Shown here: one piece after another, positions 18,167 through 27,674 of the stretch
Layout of the letters: the number at the start of each line of letters is the position of its first letter
How positions within the stretch are numbered: the first letter of the stretch is position 1
Source of the DNA: M3007 sp031373665
GTDB taxonomy: Bacteria > Bacteroidota > Bacteroidia > Chitinophagales > Saprospiraceae
NCBI GenBank assembly: GCA_031373665.1
Contig: JANMMZ010000016.1
Coordinates: 158,869 to 222,868, forward strand
Reading direction: 5' to 3'
DNA length: 64,000 nucleotides
The notes under the pieces: generated by a model
Seen by the model: the letters and a program-made list of their open reading frames with translations, nothing else
The model's database searches: none
Told to the model about the DNA's origin: nothing
Position numbers and translations under genes: made by a program

Positions 18167-20635
18167 CTATTTAAAGTTTTGAGTAGCAATAATTTTTGAA
18201 GAGGATTCATCAACATCAGCCAAGAACAAGAGATCGAAATATCGGCCGGTTGCCCAAGCATCCATCATATTATCGTAATAACGGCTACCTGGGTTTCCAG
18301 ATTGTCCACCGGGATAAACTCCTTGGGCAGTGACCCGATCGCCTAGATCAACGATCATACGCCAAGATGGACCAAATCGCTTCTGGATAGCATTGGGACT
18401 TGAGTCATGTCCGCCCACCTTTAAGTCGTTGCGGCTGAATGCATCTATTTGCGCTAAGTGCTTGATAGCAAAGCCTTTTGCAGTACTCCAAACCGTTTTT
18501 TGTGCTGGTTTTTTAGCAAATCCTGCCTGCATTTTTTTAAAGGCAAGCATGACAATATCCCTCGCAGTTTCTTTAGGGTCAGTAGATTTGTGATCGAAAA
18601 AACTACTGTTGCTATCGCGTTGCATCATGTCAATAAACCGCCAATCTTCTGGAAAAAGCATGGCTTTCTTTTGCAAACGGTAAGATTCCATTTCATCGAA
18701 CGTCAGTGCGTAGGTGCTGTCGAACCAAGCATCAAAAATAGTTGGCGCTATAGCATCTGCATCATAATAATAATGCCAAGAGGCCAAATCTTTTACCATT
18801 TGCTGTCCATCAGCATCCAATTGGGTACGATCCAAATATTGGAGCATAACGGGTAATGCGTCGGCGGCACGATAACTGAAATTATCCAATTGAATCGTTT
18901 TCATACTATCGGGTGTGGCCCTTTGCATATTTGAGAGCCTATCATAAATACGCCGGCTTCGATTGTCTTCAAAATCACCTAAATAGTAATAAGGGTATTC
19001 GGGCGGTGTAGTATGTTGGTTAGCAGAGAATACAAAGCCCCTTGATGGGTTCTTTAAGGTAGGGATTTGATCTTCCGGGATAAAATTATGCCAACCATTC
19101 AACCAAACAGATCCATCTTGCAAAAAACGGCCTCGTTCTTTGCCTTTTACTGGAAATCTGCCCTGAGACCTGATAGCAATATCTCCACTGCGAGTGGCAA
19201 AAACAAAATTTTGTGCAGGTGCATCAAAACCAGCCACGGCATTCAGGTAGTCATTGGTGTTTTTACTCTTGCAAAGCCCTAGAAATACATCTAAGGCACT
19301 CCGAGGCGGCACGTCATGCGTGACCCACCGATAAGCATAATTGTACAAGGGGTTGGTGGGTTCATGATCGAATGAAACAGGGCCCCATACCGTGTAGCGA
19401 ACAGTGTCCAATAGCGTTGGTTGGCCTTTGATCTTGATTTCTTCTATTTGAAGTTTTACCTCCTTTATTTCCCCATCCAGCGTGTATTTGGTTCGTTCGG
19501 CATTGGTCCATTTGATTTTGTACCAGTCAGCCACATCATGACCGACATTGGTAAGTCCCCAAGCCGCTTGCTCGTTGAATCCTATCACTACACCCGGTAC
19601 GCCGGGGAAGGTAACGCCATAAAAATTTTGTTCTGGGGTATGTATTTGTAATTGAAACCAAACTGATGGCAGGTTCAACATCAAATGTGGATCGTTGGCG
19701 AGGATAGGATGTCCCGATGCCGTTTTTGAGCCAGATAATGCCCAGTTATTGCTGCCTTCGCGGTAGCGGTACAAAGCTGGAATCTCGTATGGATCTACAC
19801 TACCCTGTCGGGTGTCGGTGTCTATGCTATTGGCACGGGTGCTACTAGCGGTTTCGGGTGGTGGGCCAGGCAAAAGGCGCATGTCATTCCACTGTCCTGT
19901 ATCTGGGATAATGGGTTGTTGCTTAGGGTTCCACTCTGGATACAGGTACTGAAATGTTTCATAACCAAACGCTGCCATAGCCGCAGAAGAAGCCAAGTCG
20001 TCTTCTTTTGAGCAAAGCGTCTCTGCCATACCTTCCATGACAAGAGCGGTTTTCATAGTGCTCCAATGTTCTGGTTCATAATGGAGCAACTTGAACTCTA
20101 TTGGATAGTCGGCTTTGCTGAGTTGATCCACATAAGCATTTACACCCCGTGTGTAGGCTTCCAGCATTCGCATGGTTTCAGGAGAATTAGCCCAACCGCT
20201 GAGGTCATTTTGGGCGGCGAAAACCATACCGGCGCGGCGGGAATTACGATCCAACTTGAGGGTACGTTCACCAAGTATTTCCGAGAGTCGGCCTCCAGAT
20301 TTTCGGCTGGCAAGATCCATTTGCCAAAGGCGATTTTGCGCCATTACATAGCCTTGGGTGGCCACAGCATCTTCTATGTTTTGGGCAAAAATATGCGGTA
20401 CCATGAGGTCATCATATTTCACTTGAACAGGGGCTTTTAGTCCCGGAAGGCTAATATCTTTGAGCCGTGGGCCAGAAATGGGTTCTGCATTGGTCCAAAA
20501 TCCAGAAAAAGGATTGAAAAAATGCCCAATAGGTGGTATTGATTTACCACCAACCGTTCGGGGTGTCATCAAGAACCAAAGCAGCGTAGAGGTAAGCGCG
20601 AGAAATAGGGAAAAACGAATAACCTTGAAAACCAT
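18167..20635 (-). CDS. penicillin-acylase-family (S45 Ntn) amidohydrolase
   Basis: An 822-residue secreted or periplasmic precursor with an N-terminal hydrophobic signal (residues 1-23). The S45 family is made as one chain and cuts itself to expose a catalytic Ser at the start of the beta subunit. Here the site is EGSNNWALSG, giving Ser295. Other family signatures are AQNRLWQMDLASRKSGGRLSE in the alpha part, NDPHLMLNLPSVWF after the nucleophile, and GGQSGNPGSRYYDNM near the end. Substrates in this family range from beta-lactams to acyl-homoserine lactones and N-acyl amino acids and cannot be told from sequence. It stands as a single gene downstream of carB, separated by a terminator. Confidence 0.92.
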   Translation of the reverse strand: MVFKVIRFSLFLALTSTLLWFLMTPRTVGGKSIPPIGHFFNPFSGFWTNAEPISGPRLKDISLPGLKAPVQVKYDDLMVPHIFAQNIEDAVATQGYVMAQNRLWQMDLASRKSGGRLSEILGERTLKLDRNSRRAGMVFAAQNDLSGWANSPETMRMLEAYTRGVNAYVDQLSKADYPIEFKLLHYEPEHWSTMKTALVMEGMAETLCSKEDDLASSAAMAAFGYETFQYLYPEWNPKQQPIIPDTGQWNDMRLLPGPPPETASSTRANSIDTDTRQGSVDPYEIPALYRYREGSNNWALSGSKTASGHPILANDPHLMLNLPSVWFQLQIHTPEQNFYGVTFPGVPGVVIGFNEQAAWGLTNVGHDVADWYKIKWTNAERTKYTLDGEIKEVKLQIEEIKIKGQPTLLDTVRYTVWGPVSFDHEPTNPLYNYAYRWVTHDVPPRSALDVFLGLCKSKNTNDYLNAVAGFDAPAQNFVFATRSGDIAIRSQGRFPVKGKERGRFLQDGSVWLNGWHNFIPEDQIPTLKNPSRGFVFSANQHTTPPEYPYYYLGDFEDNRSRRIYDRLSNMQRATPDSMKTIQLDNFSYRAADALPVMLQYLDRTQLDADGQQMVKDLASWHYYYDADAIAPTIFDAWFDSTYALTFDEMESYRLQKKAMLFPEDWRFIDMMQRDSNSSFFDHKSTDPKETARDIVMLAFKKMQAGFAKKPAQKTVWSTAKGFAIKHLAQIDAFSRNDLKVGGHDSSPNAIQKRFGPSWRMIVDLGDRVTAQGVYPGGQSGNPGSRYYDNMMDAWATGRYFDLLFLADVDESSSKIIATQNFK

Positions 20636-20823
20636 TGTCTGTTTAAATTAACCAATCTTAGTTGGCAAATGAACTATTACATAAGGCAATATTTGGGCAT
20701 TTAGGTTGTTGAAAAAATAAGCAATGAAAATATTTTTAAAAAAACCTTTGAAAAATTTGTTCCATCAATGCAAAATGCCCTACTATTGCACCAAGTAGTT
20801 TTTGTGTTTATTTGTTTGGGTAA

Positions 20824-20853
20824 AAATCCCTCGCCGAAATGGTTGAGGGATTT
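20824..20853 (-). terminator. Rho-independent terminator after carB
   Basis: AAATCCCTC (20824-20832) pairs with GAGGGATTT (20845-20853). On the minus strand the stem is followed by a run of T, 30 bases past the carB stop codon. Confidence 0.75.
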
Positions 20854-20882
20854 CTTAATTAAGTAGCAAAAGTACTCAAAAT

Positions 20883-23717
20883 TTATTGATACAGATACAT
20901 ACTCCGGTTGCGATCCAACTCTCTAAAGAACGGATCTTTCAAATCTTTGATGAATTGGATGGCTTCGCCTGTAGATTTCATTTCGGGCCCGAGTCTTTTA
21001 TCCACACCAGGAAACTTGTCAAATGAGAATATCGGAATTTTGATGGCGTAGCCTTCCATCGTATTACTCATGTCAAAATCTTTGAGTTTGTGCGTACCCA
21101 GCATCACTTTGGTGGCAATGTTAAGGTAAGGCACATTGTATGCTTTGGCTATAAAGGGCGTAGTGCGCGAAGCGCGAGGGTTGGCCTCAATCACATACAC
21201 AAAATCGTCTTTGATCGCAAACTGAATATTGATTAACCCTTTTATTTCAAGTGCCCTAGCAATACGGTCGGCGTACTCACACATCTGTTGAATCACTATG
21301 GGCCCAAGGCTGTAAGGGGGCAACATGGCCGAAGAATCGCCGGAGTGAATACCAGCTGGTTCTATATGTTCCATGATACCCATGATGTGTACCTCGTCTC
21401 CATCAAAAATAGCATCTATTTCTGCTTCTTTAGCGCGCTCTAAGAATTGGTCAATCAGCACCCTGTTATCAGGTAAATGCTTGAAAATATTCAACACTTG
21501 TCGCTCTAACTCATTGTCATTGATTACAATACGCATCCTTTGTCCGCCTAATACATAAGAAGGACGAACTAAGAGTGGGTAGGGGATTATCTTGGCCACC
21601 TCAAGGGCTGCATCTACATCTTGGGCTACGCCAAATTTTGGATACGGTACTTCCAAGGCTTTGAGAAGGTCAGAGAAACGACCCCGATCTTCGGCAATAT
21701 CCATGTTATTATAACTGGTACCGATGATATTCCACCCGTTTTTATGGAGGTTTTCGGCAAGTTTCAAGGCCGTTTGGCCACCCAATTGCACGATCACCCC
21801 ATCTGGCTTTTCATGCTCTAATATTTCCTCTAGGTGTTCCCAATACACGGGTTCAAAGTAGAGTTTGTCTGCAATATCAAAATCGGTACTGACGGTTTCT
21901 GGGTTACAATTCACCATAATGGCTTCGTAACCCAGTTCCTTAATGGCCAATATACCATGTACGCAACAGTAATCAAACTCAATACCTTGCCCAATGCGGT
22001 TGGGGCCAGATCCCAGCACTACGATTTTCTTTTTATCAGATACGATGCTTTCGTTGACACCATCAAAAGTGGAGTAAAAATAATTGGTTTTGCTCTCAAA
22101 CTCTGCGGCGCAGGTATCCACCATTTTAAATACGCGTCGGATTCCTCTTTTCTTCCGCTCTTTGGTAACAAATTTTTCGTCTATTCGCAAGACCCATGCG
22201 ATTTGGGCATCGGAATATCCATTTTTCTTTAGTTCTATAAAGAAATCGGTTGGTATATCATCGGGGACATTGAAGCGGAGCAAACGGTCTTCCATTTTTA
22301 CCAGATTTTTGATCTGGCCAATAAACCAAGGGTCAATACCGGTAAATTTTTGTACGGTTTTTGAAGGAATTCCAAGGCGGAGTGCATCTTTTACGCGGTA
22401 AATGCGATCGTCCGATACTTTTTCCAATCGTTCAAGGATGTCATCCGTTTTGAGCCATTCCTTGAGGTCTGCTCCGAGGCCAGTACGGTTATTTTCTTGG
22501 CTTTGACATGCTTTTTGTAGGGCTTCATTGAAACATCGGCCAATGGCCATTACTTCGCCCACCGATTTCATTTGTAAGCCCAAGCGATGGTCTGCACCGG
22601 GAAATTTATCAAAATTCCAACGTGGCATCTTTACGATCACATAGTCTAAGGCTGGCTCAAAATAAGCACTGGTTGTCTTAGTGATCTGATTTTTCAGTTC
22701 ATCCAAAGCGTAGCCTATGGCCAGTTTAGCGGCTATTTTAGCAATTGGGTATCCGGTGGCCTTGGAAGCCAAGGCAGAAGAGCGCGATACCCTTGGATTT
22801 ATTTCTACGGCTATTAGTTCTTCAGTAACGGGGTTTTGTGCAAACTGCACATTGCAGCCACCAGCAAAGTTGCCGAGGGCGCGCATCATCGTGATGGCAT
22901 CGTTGCGCATCTGTTGGTAAGCAGTATCAGACAAGGTCATAGCCGGGGCTACGGTGATGCTATCGCCTGTATGGATGCCCATAGGGTCGAGGTTTTCGAC
23001 GGTACAGATGATGACTACGTTATCCAATTGGTCACGCAGTAACTCCAACTCAAATTCTTTCCAACCTAAAACTGCTTTTTCAACCAAAACCTCGTGGGTT
23101 GGCGAAGCATTCAACCCGCGTTTGAGTGCTTCATCAAAGTCTTCTTCTTTCATACAGAATCCGCCACCAGTGCCGCCCAAGGTGTAAGATGGGCGAATAA
23201 CCAAGGGGAAACCGATTTTTTGAGCCGCTTCTTTGCCCTCCAAATATGAATTGGCGATAAAAGATGGAGCAACGTGCATACCCAGACTCAAGACCAATTG
23301 TTTGAACAACTCACGATTTTCAGTCAGTTCAATGGCTTTGGTATCTACCCCAATCATGCGGACATTATGTTCCTCCCAGATACCCATTTTTTCGCATTCT
23401 ATGGCGAGGTTTAAGGCAGTTTGACCGCCCATAGTAGGCAATACAGCATCAAAATCGGGCAAATCAGGATTTTCCCGATGCTCTCTCAATATTTGCTCTA
23501 TGCTTTCGGGGGTCAAAGGGCGTAAATAAATATAATCTGCCGTCATGGGATCGGTCATAATGGTGGCCGGATTGGAGTTGATTAATCCGACTTTAATGCC
23601 TTCTTCCCGCAGTGAACGGCTGGCTTGGGTGCCAGAATAATCAAATTCGCAAGCCTGACCAATAATGATAGGGCCAGAGCCAATGATTAATACAGTTTTG
23701 ATAGATGTATCGCGCAT
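20883..23717 (-). CDS. carB: carbamoyl-phosphate synthase large subunit lacking the C-terminal allosteric domain
   Basis: A 944-residue CarB that makes carbamoyl phosphate for arginine and pyrimidine synthesis, using ammonia passed from CarA. Two homologous ATP-grasp halves are evident: GSGPIIIGQACEFDYSG at residue 13 and GSGPNRIGQGIEFDYCC near 567, each followed by PSYTLGGTGGG or PSYVLGGQRM. The protein stops soon after the second synthetase half, so the roughly 130-residue MGS-like allosteric domain of the E. coli enzyme (1073 residues) is absent. No carA is adjacent. The leader holds a short Arg-containing reading frame and a 17-bp hairpin (separate entries), suggesting control at the RNA level. 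Confidence 0.96.
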   Translation of the reverse strand: MRDTSIKTVLIIGSGPIIIGQACEFDYSGTQASRSLREEGIKVGLINSNPATIMTDPMTADYIYLRPLTPESIEQILREHRENPDLPDFDAVLPTMGGQTALNLAIECEKMGIWEEHNVRMIGVDTKAIELTENRELFKQLVLSLGMHVAPSFIANSYLEGKEAAQKIGFPLVIRPSYTLGGTGGGFCMKEEDFDEALKRGLNASPTHEVLVEKAVLGWKEFELELLRDQLDNVVIICTVENLDPMGIHTGDSITVAPAMTLSDTAYQQMRNDAITMMRALGNFAGGCNVQFAQNPVTEELIAVEINPRVSRSSALASKATGYPIAKIAAKLAIGYALDELKNQITKTTSAYFEPALDYVIVKMPRWNFDKFPGADHRLGLQMKSVGEVMAIGRCFNEALQKACQSQENNRTGLGADLKEWLKTDDILERLEKVSDDRIYRVKDALRLGIPSKTVQKFTGIDPWFIGQIKNLVKMEDRLLRFNVPDDIPTDFFIELKKNGYSDAQIAWVLRIDEKFVTKERKKRGIRRVFKMVDTCAAEFESKTNYFYSTFDGVNESIVSDKKKIVVLGSGPNRIGQGIEFDYCCVHGILAIKELGYEAIMVNCNPETVSTDFDIADKLYFEPVYWEHLEEILEHEKPDGVIVQLGGQTALKLAENLHKNGWNIIGTSYNNMDIAEDRGRFSDLLKALEVPYPKFGVAQDVDAALEVAKIIPYPLLVRPSYVLGGQRMRIVINDNELERQVLNIFKHLPDNRVLIDQFLERAKEAEIDAIFDGDEVHIMGIMEHIEPAGIHSGDSSAMLPPYSLGPIVIQQMCEYADRIARALEIKGLINIQFAIKDDFVYVIEANPRASRTTPFIAKAYNVPYLNIATKVMLGTHKLKDFDMSNTMEGYAIKIPIFSFDKFPGVDKRLGPEMKSTGEAIQFIKDLKDPFFRELDRNRSMYLYQ

Positions 23718-23746
23718 GTTATTTTTGTACTTAGGTCTTATTAAAA

Positions 23747-23782
23747 CGCCGTAAGTAAGCCAAACTTGGCTTACTTACGGCG
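23747..23782 (-). promoter_or_regulatory. carB leader hairpin (17-bp perfect inverted repeat)
   Basis: CGCCGTAAGTAAGCCAA (23747-23763) and its exact complement (23766-23782) are separated by two bases. In the carB mRNA the stem is followed by TTTTAATAAG, a short T-run, about 29 bases before the start codon. The first arm contains the last two Arg codons, the Lys codon and the stop of the upstream leader frame, so a ribosome paused there would keep the hairpin open. It could act as a terminator in an arginine attenuator or as a block to translation initiation. Confidence 0.6.
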
Positions 23783-23818
23783 CACCGAAATTGACATTGA
23801 TATGTATCGCTCCTCCAT
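23771..23818 (-). CDS. putative carB leader peptide with Arg codons
   Basis: A 15-codon frame, MEERYISMSISVRRK followed by TAA. Arg is encoded at positions 4, 13 and 14; the Arg13-Arg14-Lys15-stop codons form the base of the 5' arm of the hairpin at 23747-23782. The ATG lies only a few bases after the transcription start predicted from the -7 element at 23828-23835. A shorter in-frame start at 23797 exists, preceded by GGAGGAG. Frame, codon content and position fit a leader peptide sensing arginine supply; chance occurrence cannot be excluded for so short a frame. Confidence 0.5.
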   Translation of the reverse strand: MEERYISMSISVRRK

Positions 23819-23827
23819 TTCGGGAGG

Positions 23828-23835
23828 CAAAGGTA
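23828..23835 (-). promoter_or_regulatory. Bacteroidota -7 element (TACCTTTG) for carB
   Basis: TACCTTTG on the minus strand matches TAnnTTTG. The predicted start near 23821 gives a leader of about 103 bases before carB that includes the leader peptide and hairpin. A -33 TTTG is present only at a long spacing (about 24 bases), so this is a partial match. Confidence 0.5.
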
Positions 23836-23900
23836 CTAAAATACAAGATAAAATGATTGCAAAGTGAAAATAAATATTTCAGCAACCAATCTTTTGGCAA

Positions 23901-23908
23901 TATCTTTG
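23901..23908 (+). promoter_or_regulatory. Bacteroidota -7 element (TATCTTTG) for the lipoprotein gene at 23970
   Basis: TATCTTTG lies 61 bases before the ATG at 23970. It forms a divergent promoter region with carB. A TTTTGG sits too close upstream to serve as a standard -33 element. Confidence 0.45.
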
Positions 23909-23969
23909 CACCATATTAAGAGATGCCCCATTGGGGGCGAACTATCGCTAACACTAACCGATTTAATCC

Positions 23970-25280
23970 ATGTTACGTATTTTTTCACTATCAGTAATAG
24001 TAATTTTACTAGGCACACATTGTAAAAAAGACCCTTTTGTGCCCGTGATCACCCCAAAAGGGTTTGAGTTGTATATCAATAATGAATACAATGAATTGGA
24101 AAACAAATATGCCGTTTGGCTGAGCGACCAAGATGGTGTCCAAAAGGCATTCAAATGGATACCAGGCAATGATACGGTAATCATATCGGTACCAGGTTCA
24201 TTGGCATCAGATCGTTTTGATTGTACGGTAGCCGAAATCATGAAAATAGATGAGTCGGGCTCTGGCGTGACAGATACCATCATTCGCCTTACTACTTACC
24301 CACAGATTGGCAGCGGAGAATCCCTCAATTTTAGACTAACCAACAAACCTCAGGTGTCCGACCTAAAGGTGAAATTTGCTGGTATGAATTCTTTTGATTC
24401 CATTATTGTGTCCAATGCGTTTATCCTTTCAAGACCTCAGGCCTCCAATAATTATACCGCACATTATAAGGTATTAAACACTGGTGATTTTTGGTTTAGG
24501 ATATTGGTCAATGGGGATCCACATTGGCGTTATTTGGTCTTAGACGATATAAATGAAGGTGAAATTGACCTTGGCACCATCAATCCAAGTATCATGAGCC
24601 TGAATTTGGCCTACCATGACCGGATGAATTTTCCATTTTCTTCTTCTTGGAAATACAATATAGAAGGTGTCGTAGATACGGCTTTGGGCAAATACTTCCC
24701 ATTGGGCGAAGCCTTGAGGGCTCCGGGCGGAGCCACGTTTTTCCAGAATTTTATTGAGGTGGTAGAACCCATCACGGATGATGTGTTCTTCCCTACCCTA
24801 CCCAAACCTTATGGCGACTTTAGGATTCAAGCCTATGGTACCTCCACCACTCCAACTGGGTACAACTATGCCATTGATCAGTATTTTGACAGTATCCCTT
24901 TGAATTTGCCGATTCCAACTTGGGATATTGAGGGTACTTCCTCTTCTGGATACCGGACGATTGCAGTGAAATGCGTGGGTGATTTTGATGTATTGTCGTT
25001 TTCCCGTAGCCGCTCAGCAAAACCATCCATCCATTGGGAGGTGCAAACCAAACCTCAAAACGGAGCGATTGTGAGTTATCGGTTGCCGGATGTACCCGAT
25101 GAAATCGGAAAACTATATAGTTCGTTGGCCAATTATTCATTTGACGGTGCGGTGAAGGCTAGGGCCGAAAATTACGCTTTGTATGGTAATTACGATTTTA
25201 TCAGGCGCAAAAAAATGAAAAATGATGATGCCTATTGGCAAGCAAAAGGTAAATATCTAGCAAGGGAACGTTCATTTTGA
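23970..25280 (+). CDS. lipoprotein of unknown function
   Basis: A 436-residue protein with a lipoprotein signal (MLRIFSLSVIVILLGTHCKK; Cys18 would be lipidated). The rest looks like several beta-sandwich segments without a motif I recognise. The final residues are basic (RRKKMKNDDAYW, KYLARERSF). The next gene, a glycosyltransferase, starts at a TTG that overlaps this gene's TGA stop, so the two are likely translated together. Function is unknown; a surface or periplasmic role related to the glycosyltransferase is possible. Confidence 0.75.
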   Translation: MLRIFSLSVIVILLGTHCKKDPFVPVITPKGFELYINNEYNELENKYAVWLSDQDGVQKAFKWIPGNDTVIISVPGSLASDRFDCTVAEIMKIDESGSGVTDTIIRLTTYPQIGSGESLNFRLTNKPQVSDLKVKFAGMNSFDSIIVSNAFILSRPQASNNYTAHYKVLNTGDFWFRILVNGDPHWRYLVLDDINEGEIDLGTINPSIMSLNLAYHDRMNFPFSSSWKYNIEGVVDTALGKYFPLGEALRAPGGATFFQNFIEVVEPITDDVFFPTLPKPYGDFRIQAYGTSTTPTGYNYAIDQYFDSIPLNLPIPTWDIEGTSSSGYRTIAVKCVGDFDVLSFSRSRSAKPSIHWEVQTKPQNGAIVSYRLPDVPDEIGKLYSSLANYSFDGAVKARAENYALYGNYDFIRRKKMKNDDAYWQAKGKYLARERSF

Positions 25281-26410
25281 AGAAAGTAATTGTTTTATCG
25301 CCCGCACACCCATTGAGGGGGGGCATCGCTGCTTCGTCGGAGCGTCTCGCCAAAGAGATGCTCTCTATGGGATATGAAGTTGTGATCTATTCATTTTCAT
25401 TACAGTATCCAGGGTTTCTATTTCCGGGTAAAACGCAATTTTCTGATGCACCCGCGCCCAAGGATTTGCTCATTAAAACAAGGCTTAATTCCGTTAATCC
25501 GTTCAATTGGATAAAAACAGGGTTTGAGATATTGGCCGAACGACCCGATCATATTGTGGTAAGGTTTTGGATGCCATTCATGGGACCATCGCTTGGTACA
25601 GCACTTAGGATGGTGCGTTGGTTTTCAAAAAAGACCTGCACTATTACCGCTTTGACCGATAATATTGTGCCCCACGAAAAACGTTTTGGGGATCGTTTTT
25701 TATCGCAATATTTTGTGAACGCTTGTGACGACTTTGTCGTGATGTCGAGATCGGTAGGTATCGAAATACGTAGTTTTTTGCCTGTTTACAAGCAAAGTAT
25801 GCCTAAGATCGTCCGATTTGCGCCACATCCAATTTATGACATCTATGGCGACCCCATTTCTAATCAGCAAGCACGGCAATTGCTCCACATACCCAACAAC
25901 GTGCCTTTGGTATTGTTTTTTGGATTTATCCGGGCTTACAAGGGCTTGGATCTGCTATTGGAGGCCCTTGCTCAAACGCCCGATGTACACGCCTTGATCG
26001 CAGGCGAATGTTATGAAGATTGGATCCCTTATCAAGATTTGATCGCGCAATATGGCCTTGGGCCGCGCGTACACCTTTTCACCGATTTCATCGCCGATGA
26101 TCGGGTCAAGGCCTTTTTTTGTGCTGCTGATTTGGTTGTACAGCCCTACAAAACGGCTACCCAAAGCGGAATCTCTCAGATTGCTTGGCATTTTGAAAAG
26201 CCCATGGTGGTTACCCGTGTAGGTGGCCTTGGCGAAATCGTGAGTGATGGCATATCAGGCTATGTGGTAGATCCCAATCCGGAGGCCATCGCTGTGGCTA
26301 TATCTGACTTTTTTCAAAATGACCGTGGAGAAGGCCTAAAACAAGGGGTTATTTCTGAAAAAGGGCGTTTTAGTTGGGAGCGATTGGTGAAAACGTTGTT
26401 GGGGGAATGA
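25277..26410 (+). CDS. glycosyltransferase family 4 (GT-B fold)
   Basis: A 377-residue glycosyltransferase. The N-terminal half has the glycine-rich loop PAHPLRGGIAASSERLAKEM, and the C-terminal half has the nucleotide-sugar-binding pattern LVLFFGFIRAYKGLDLLLEAL, VVQPYKTATQSGISQIAWHFEKPMV and GGLGEIVSDGISG. It starts with TTG (25277-25279), overlapping the preceding lipoprotein stop by four bases. Sugar and acceptor are unknown; GT4 enzymes commonly build polysaccharides or glycolipids at the inner membrane. Confidence 0.9.
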   Translation: MKKVIVLSPAHPLRGGIAASSERLAKEMLSMGYEVVIYSFSLQYPGFLFPGKTQFSDAPAPKDLLIKTRLNSVNPFNWIKTGFEILAERPDHIVVRFWMPFMGPSLGTALRMVRWFSKKTCTITALTDNIVPHEKRFGDRFLSQYFVNACDDFVVMSRSVGIEIRSFLPVYKQSMPKIVRFAPHPIYDIYGDPISNQQARQLLHIPNNVPLVLFFGFIRAYKGLDLLLEALAQTPDVHALIAGECYEDWIPYQDLIAQYGLGPRVHLFTDFIADDRVKAFFCAADLVVQPYKTATQSGISQIAWHFEKPMVVTRVGGLGEIVSDGISGYVVDPNPEAIAVAISDFFQNDRGEGLKQGVISEKGRFSWERLVKTLLGE

Positions 26411-26423
26411 ATCTATTTACCCT

Positions 26424-27374
26424 TTATTCCCTAAGTTTATCTATTGGCCAACCACTTGAATATTCATCTTCGCCTATGCTATGCTCTTCATCGCTATCAT
26501 AATCCACGGCTATTTTCCAAGTGCCATTTATTTTGCGGTGAAAAACGTGAAATTTTCCAAAAAAATGTTCTTTTTCTCCGTTTTTTGAAAATGCTGTAAA
26601 GCGATAAATACCACGCTCGGAGGCCGTCACCTCCCCTGTAATGCGCTCAAAAAAAGTAAACGATATTTCTACTTTTTGAGATTGATCTCGCCGCTTTTCA
26701 AATCCTAATCTTACGCTTTGCCCATATTCAGCGAGTGTTTTCATACTAGAGTATTTACCTCCGGAGCTACGAATAAAATCAGGGGCATGCAAGGCCAAGT
26801 ATTGGTCTGCATTATTGGTGGCATAGGCTGCTGAAAAAGGGAGCCAAATATCAGTATTTATTTGGAGCAGCCGCTGGGTATTGTATGTATCATCTGGAAT
26901 ATTGACCTTAGGTTCGGGTTTCACTTGCGCCGAAAAAACAGTTGTAGCATCTTTCCAAATAACTTTCTGAAAAATATCGCTGCGCTTGGTTTGAGCGGGC
27001 ATCAGAGGCCCTGTGGGTCTCAACCTTTTCATAATCGGTTCAAAATTGGATTCTGCCTGAGCATATGCAGTGCTATCGGCATAAGCAGTCATGAGTATAA
27101 AATTGAAATTTCCGCTGGAATCGGGTTCCGCCTCCAACAAGCGGTAGGCTTTAATATAACCCTTAGCCAAAGCAGTATCTCGAAAGTATTTCCAGTTCTT
27201 TTCCCAAAAATAAATAGCCGCCCCTCGCTGGTTAGGCCGAACAGTGGCAAAATCGGTACTCCAATAATACTTATCTGATTGGGCATAATAGGTATGGGTG
27301 ATTTCCTGCCCAACTGAATGAGGTGGACTACATAAAAAAGCAAAAAAATAGGCTAGAATGATGTACCGAGTCAT
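26424..27374 (-). CDS. secreted protein with C-terminal NTF2-like (SnoaL/DUF4440-type) domain
   Basis: A 316-residue protein with a signal peptide (about residues 1-22). Residues 30-150 form an unrecognised domain. Residues 170-310 resemble an NTF2-like cone fold: a helix with NADQYLALHAPDFIRSSGGKY, then strands including VEISFTFFERITGEVTASERGIYRF and a terminal GTWKIAVDYDSDEE, which resembles the end of nuclear-transport-factor-2-like domains. It is convergent with the glycosyltransferase gene (13 bases apart). Function is unknown. Confidence 0.7.
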   Translation of the reverse strand: MTRYIILAYFFAFLCSPPHSVGQEITHTYYAQSDKYYWSTDFATVRPNQRGAAIYFWEKNWKYFRDTALAKGYIKAYRLLEAEPDSSGNFNFILMTAYADSTAYAQAESNFEPIMKRLRPTGPLMPAQTKRSDIFQKVIWKDATTVFSAQVKPEPKVNIPDDTYNTQRLLQINTDIWLPFSAAYATNNADQYLALHAPDFIRSSGGKYSSMKTLAEYGQSVRLGFEKRRDQSQKVEISFTFFERITGEVTASERGIYRFTAFSKNGEKEHFFGKFHVFHRKINGTWKIAVDYDSDEEHSIGEDEYSSGWPIDKLRE

Positions 27375-27674
27375 GAATTAAAATATTTTATATAATTTAT
27401 TTAAAAAATGTACTTGCAAAAATAAGCAATAATGCAATACCGTACTTAAATCATACTTATAAAAAGCGTAAAAACCGATCAATATTTACCATTACTCGAA
27501 GGAAACGGTATTTTACCAGCCTGTTTATACAATCTTAGTTTTGATATTTCATAACCAAATACCACGTATTTTCCACGGTATAAAGCAGGTATTTCTACCT
27601 GATATCGCCCCGTAAAAACACTCGTTTTTACATATTTTCGCTAGTTTATAGTCATTTTTCGAGCAAAAAGTCTT

